Below are positions 59,893-64,000 of a stretch of 64,000 nucleotides of DNA, in pieces (position 1 is the first letter of the stretch; each line of letters opens with the position of its first letter). The notes beneath the pieces are model-generated. The model was not told where the DNA came from. It saw only the letters and a list, made by a program, of their open reading frames with translations, and did not search any database. Source of the DNA: Spongilla lacustris (Eukaryota > Porifera > Demospongiae > Spongillida > Spongillidae); assembly GCA_949361645.1 (NCBI GenBank), contig OX442417.1:2059418-2123417 (forward strand). The letters run 5' to 3'. The translations under genes and the position numbers were made by a program.

Positions 59893-62800
59893 TGGTCACC
59901 CTTCTCCTCATTCATGGTCACCCTTCTCTGCACTTATGGTCAGCCCTCTCCCCACTCATTGTCACCCTTCTCCCCACTCATTGTCACCCTTCTCCCCACT
60001 CATGGTCACCCTTCTCCCCACTCATGGTCACCTTTCACCCCACTCATGGCCACCCTTCTCTCCACTCATGGTCACCTTTCTCCCCACTCATTGTCACCCT
60101 TCTCCCCACTCATTGTCACCCTTCTCCCCACTCATGGTCACCCTTCTCCCCACTCATGGTCACCTTTCACCCCACTCATGGCCACCCTTCTCTCCACTCA
60201 TGATCAGCCTTCTCCCCACTCATGGTAACCCTTCTCTCCACTCATGGTCACTTTTCACCCCACTCATGGTCACCCTTCTCACAACTCATAGTCACACATC
60301 TCCCCACTCATGGTCACCCTTCTCTGCACTCATGGTCATCCTTCTCCCCACTCATGGTAACCCTTCTCTCCACTCATGGTCACTTTTCACCCCACTCATG
60401 GTCACCCTTCTCCCCACTCATGGTCACCCTTCTCCCCACTCATGGTCACCCTTCTCCCCACTCATGGTCACCCATCTTTGCAGTATGGTCACCCTTTCTC
60501 CCCACTCATGGTCACCCTTCTTTCTACTCATGGTCACCCTTCTTTCTACTCATGGTCACCCTTCTCTCTACTCATGGTCACTTTTCTTCCCACTCATAGT
60601 CACCCTTCTCCCCACTCATGGTCACCCTTCTCCCCACTCATGGTCACCCTTCTCCCCACTCATGGTCACTCATCTCTGCACTCATGGTCACCCTTCTTCC
60701 CGCTCATGGTCACCCTTCTCACCATTCATGGTCACCCTTTTCCCCACTCATGGTCACACTTCTCCCCACTCATGGTTACCCTTCTCCCCTTTCATGGTCA
60801 CCCTTCTCCCCACTCATGGTCACCTTACTCCCCACTCATAGTCACCCTTCTCCCCACTCATGGTCACCCTTCTCCCCACTCATGGTCAACTTTATCCCCA
60901 CTCATGGTCACTCATCTCTGCACTCATGGTCACCCTTCTCCCCACTCATGGTCACATTTTACCCCACTCATGGTCACCCGTCTCCCCACTCATGGTCACC
61001 CTTCTCCCCTACTCATGGTCACTTTTCTCTCCACCCTTCTCCCCACTCATGGTCACCCTTCTCCCCACTCATGGTCACCCTTTTCACCACTCATGGTCAC
61101 CCTTTTCACCACTCATGGTCACCTATTTCGCCACTCATGGTCACCCTTTTCACCACTCATGGTCACCCTTTTCCCCACTCATGGTCACCCTTCTCACCAC
61201 TCATGGTCACCCATCTCTGCACTCATGGTCACCCTACTCCCCATTCATGGTCACCCTTCTCCTCATTCATGGTCACCCTTCTCTGCACTTATGGTCAGCC
61301 CTCTCCCCACTCATTGTCACCCTTCTCCCCACTCATTGTCACCCTTCTCCCCACTCATGGTCACCCTTCTCCCCACTCATGGTCACCCTTCTCCCCACTC
61401 ATGGTCACCCTTCTCCCCACTCATGGTCACCATCCTTTGCACTCATGGTCACCCTTTTCCCCACTCATGGTCACCCTTCTCACAACTCATGGTCACCCTT
61501 CTCACAACTATGGTCACCCTTCTCACAACTATGGTCACCCTTCTCACAACTCATAGTCACCCTTCTCACAACTCATGGTCACCCTTCTCACAACTCATGG
61601 TCACCCTTCTCACAACTCATGGTCACCCTTCTCACAACTCATGGTCACCCTTTTCCCCACTCATGGTCACACATCTCCCCACCCATGGTCACCCTTTACC
61701 CCAGTCATGGTCACCCTTCTCTGCACTCATGGTCAGCCCTCTCCCCACTCATTGTCACCCTTCTCCCCACTCATGGTCACCCATCTCTGCACTCATGGTC
61801 ACCCTACTCCCCATTCATGGTCACCCTTCTCCTCATTCATGGTCACCCTTCTCTGCACTTATGGTCAGCCCTCTCCCCACTCATTGTCACCCTTCTCCCC
61901 ACTCATTGTCACCCTTCTCCCCACTCATGGTCACCCTTCTCCCCACTCATGGTCACCATCCTTTGCACTCATGGTCACCCTTTTCCCCACTCATGGTCAC
62001 CCTTCTCACAACTCATGGTCACCCTTCTCACAACTATGGTCACCCTTCTCACAACTATGGTCACCCTTCTCACAACTCATAGTCACCCTTCTCACAACTC
62101 ATGGTCACCCTTCTCACAACTCATGGTCACCCTTCTCACAACTCATGGTCACCCTTCTCACAACTCATGGTCACCCTTTTCCCCACTCATGGTCACACAT
62201 CTCCCCACTCATGGTCACCCTTCTCCTCAGTCATGGTCACCCTTCTCTGCACTCATGGTCACCCTTTTTCCCCCTCATGGTCACTTTTCACCCCACTCAT
62301 GGTCACCCTTCTCCCCACTCATGGTCACCCATCTCTGCAGTCATGGTCATCCTTCTCCCTACTCATGGTCACTTTTCACCCCACTCATGGTCACCCTTCT
62401 CCCCACTCATGGTCACTCATCTCTGCACTCATGGTCACCCTTCTCCCCACTCATGGTCACTCATCTCTCCACTCATGGTCACCCTTCTCCCCACTCATGG
62501 TCACCCTTTTCCCCACTCATGGTCACACTTCTCCCCACTCATGGTCACCCTTCTCTGCACTCATGGTCACCCTTCTCCCCACTCATGGTCACCCTTTTCA
62601 GCACTCATGGTCACCCGTCTCTCCACTCATGGTCACCCTTCTCTACACTCATGGCCACCCTTCTCTGCACTCATGGTCACCCTTCTCCGCACTCATGGTC
62701 ACCCTTTCTCCCCACTCATGGTCACCCTTCTTTCTACTCATGGTCACCCTTCTTTCTACTCATGGTCACCCTTCTCTCTACTCATGGTCACTTTTCTTCC

Positions 62801-64000
62801 CACTCATAGTCACCCTTCTCCCCACTCATGGTCACCCTTCTCCCCACTCATGGTCACCCTTCTCCCCACTCATGGTCACTCATCTCTGCACTCATGGTCA
62901 CCCTTCTTCCCGCTCATGGTCACCCTTCTCACCACTCATGGTCACCCTTTTCCCCACTCATGGTCACACTTCTCCCCACTCATGGTTACCCTTCTCCCCT
63001 TTCATGGTCACCCTTCTCCCCACTCATGGTCACCTTACTCCCCACTCATAGTCACCCTTCTCCCCACTCATGGTCACCCTTCTCCCCACTCATGGTCAAC
63101 TTTATCCCCACTCATGGTCACTCATCTCTGCACTCATGGTCACCCTTCTCCCCACTCATGGTCACATTTTACCCCACTCATGGTCACCCGTCTCCCCACT
63201 CATGGTCACCCTTCTCCCCTACTCATGGTCACTTTTCTCTCCACCCTTCTCCCCACTCATGGTCACCCTTCTCCCCACTCATGGTCACCCTTTTCACCAC
63301 TCATGGTCACCCTTTTCACCACTCATGGTCACCCTTTTCGCCACTCATGGTCACCCTTTTCACCACTCATGGTCACCCTTTTCCCCACTCATGGTCACCC
63401 TTCTCACCACTCATGGTCACCCATCTCTGCACTCATGGTCACCCTACTCCCCATTCATGGTCACCCTTCTCCTCATTCATGGTCACCCTTCTCTGCACTT
63501 ATGGTCAGCCCTCTCCCCACTCATTGTCACCCTTCTCCCCACTCATTGTCACCCTTCTCCCCACTCATGGTCACCCTTCTCCCCACTCATGGTCACCCTT
63601 CTCCCCACTCATGGTCACCATCCTTTGCACTCATGGTCACCCTTTTCCCCACTCATGGTCACCCTTCTCACAACTCATGGTCACCCTTCTCACAACTATG
63701 GTCACCCTTCTCACAACTATGGTCACCCTTCTCACAACTCATAGTCACCCTTCTCACAACTCATGGTCACCCTTCTCACAACTCATGGTCACCCTTCTCA
63801 CAACTCATGGTCACCCTTCTCACAACTCATGGTCACCCTTTTCCCCACTCATGGTCACACATCTCCCCACCCATGGTCACCCTTCTCCCCAGTCATGGTC
63901 ACCCTTCTCTGCACTCATGGTCAGCCCTCTCCCCACTCATTGTCACCCTTCTCCCCACTCATGGTCACCCATCTCTGCACTCATGGTCACCCTACTCCCC
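59893..64000. repeat. 22 bp minisatellite, block 8, continues past the window
   Basis: Same unit. It contains large internal duplications, for example 60491-61790 repeated at 62701-64000, and runs of a CTCACAACTCATGG variant at about 61480-61640, 61995-62170 and 63665-63835. Open frames up to 649 codons are artefacts. Confidence 0.95.

Overview
This is a eukaryotic, almost certainly metazoan nuclear window. It is AT-rich and intron-containing. Splice sites are GT-AG with two apparent GC-AG cases, some introns are only 50-80 bp, and repeats dominate. Linked RING / TRAF zinc finger / MATH genes, remnants of an IPT-G8 (PKHD1L1-like) receptor, an unusual protein-kinase-like gene, a START-domain gene, a Tigger element and many MITEs best fit an early-branching invertebrate. 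My best guess is a demosponge, but this is inference from gene content and was not tested.

Left part (1-23.3 kb): a two-exon gene of unknown function (1152-5647) whose intron holds three minus-strand fragments of a reverse-transcriptase-type element. Then comes a duplicated neighbourhood: an IPT/G8 pseudogene plus a TRAF-like gene at 6.5-8.8 kb (both minus), and a TRAF-like gene at 13.3-14.5 kb (plus) plus a second IPT/G8 pseudogene at 15.2-16.4 kb (minus). A START lipid-binding gene is assembled here from six small exons (18834-21677); all five junctions agree in phase.

Middle (23.3-38.3 kb): tandem arrays of 65 bp, 152 bp and 57 bp units, a broken RING-finger fragment, an orphan pair of exons at 32.2-32.6 kb, and the first blocks of a 22 bp minisatellite interrupted by a 1,015 bp hAT-type element with an 8 bp target duplication.

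Kinase locus (38.4-51.8 kb): seven exons (38380-47877) give a 618-residue model. A disordered N-terminus is built from phase-1 mini-exons and followed by one long kinase-like exon. Its fifth intron carries a complete Tigger element (39586-42420), a 616 bp MITE and a hairpin element; the next intron carries a LINE remnant. More mini-exons of similar style follow at 48.6-51.8 kb.

Right part (51.8-64 kb): mostly the 22 bp minisatellite, running off the window end. The unit is stop-free and 22 is not a multiple of 3, so all three plus frames stay open and give the same 22-residue cycle. The very long open frames there are not genes. A copy of the sequence just upstream of the kinase gene, nearly identical, lies at 53.0-54.7 kb without the gene. 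Several insertions with 5 bp target duplications sit in or near the minisatellite.
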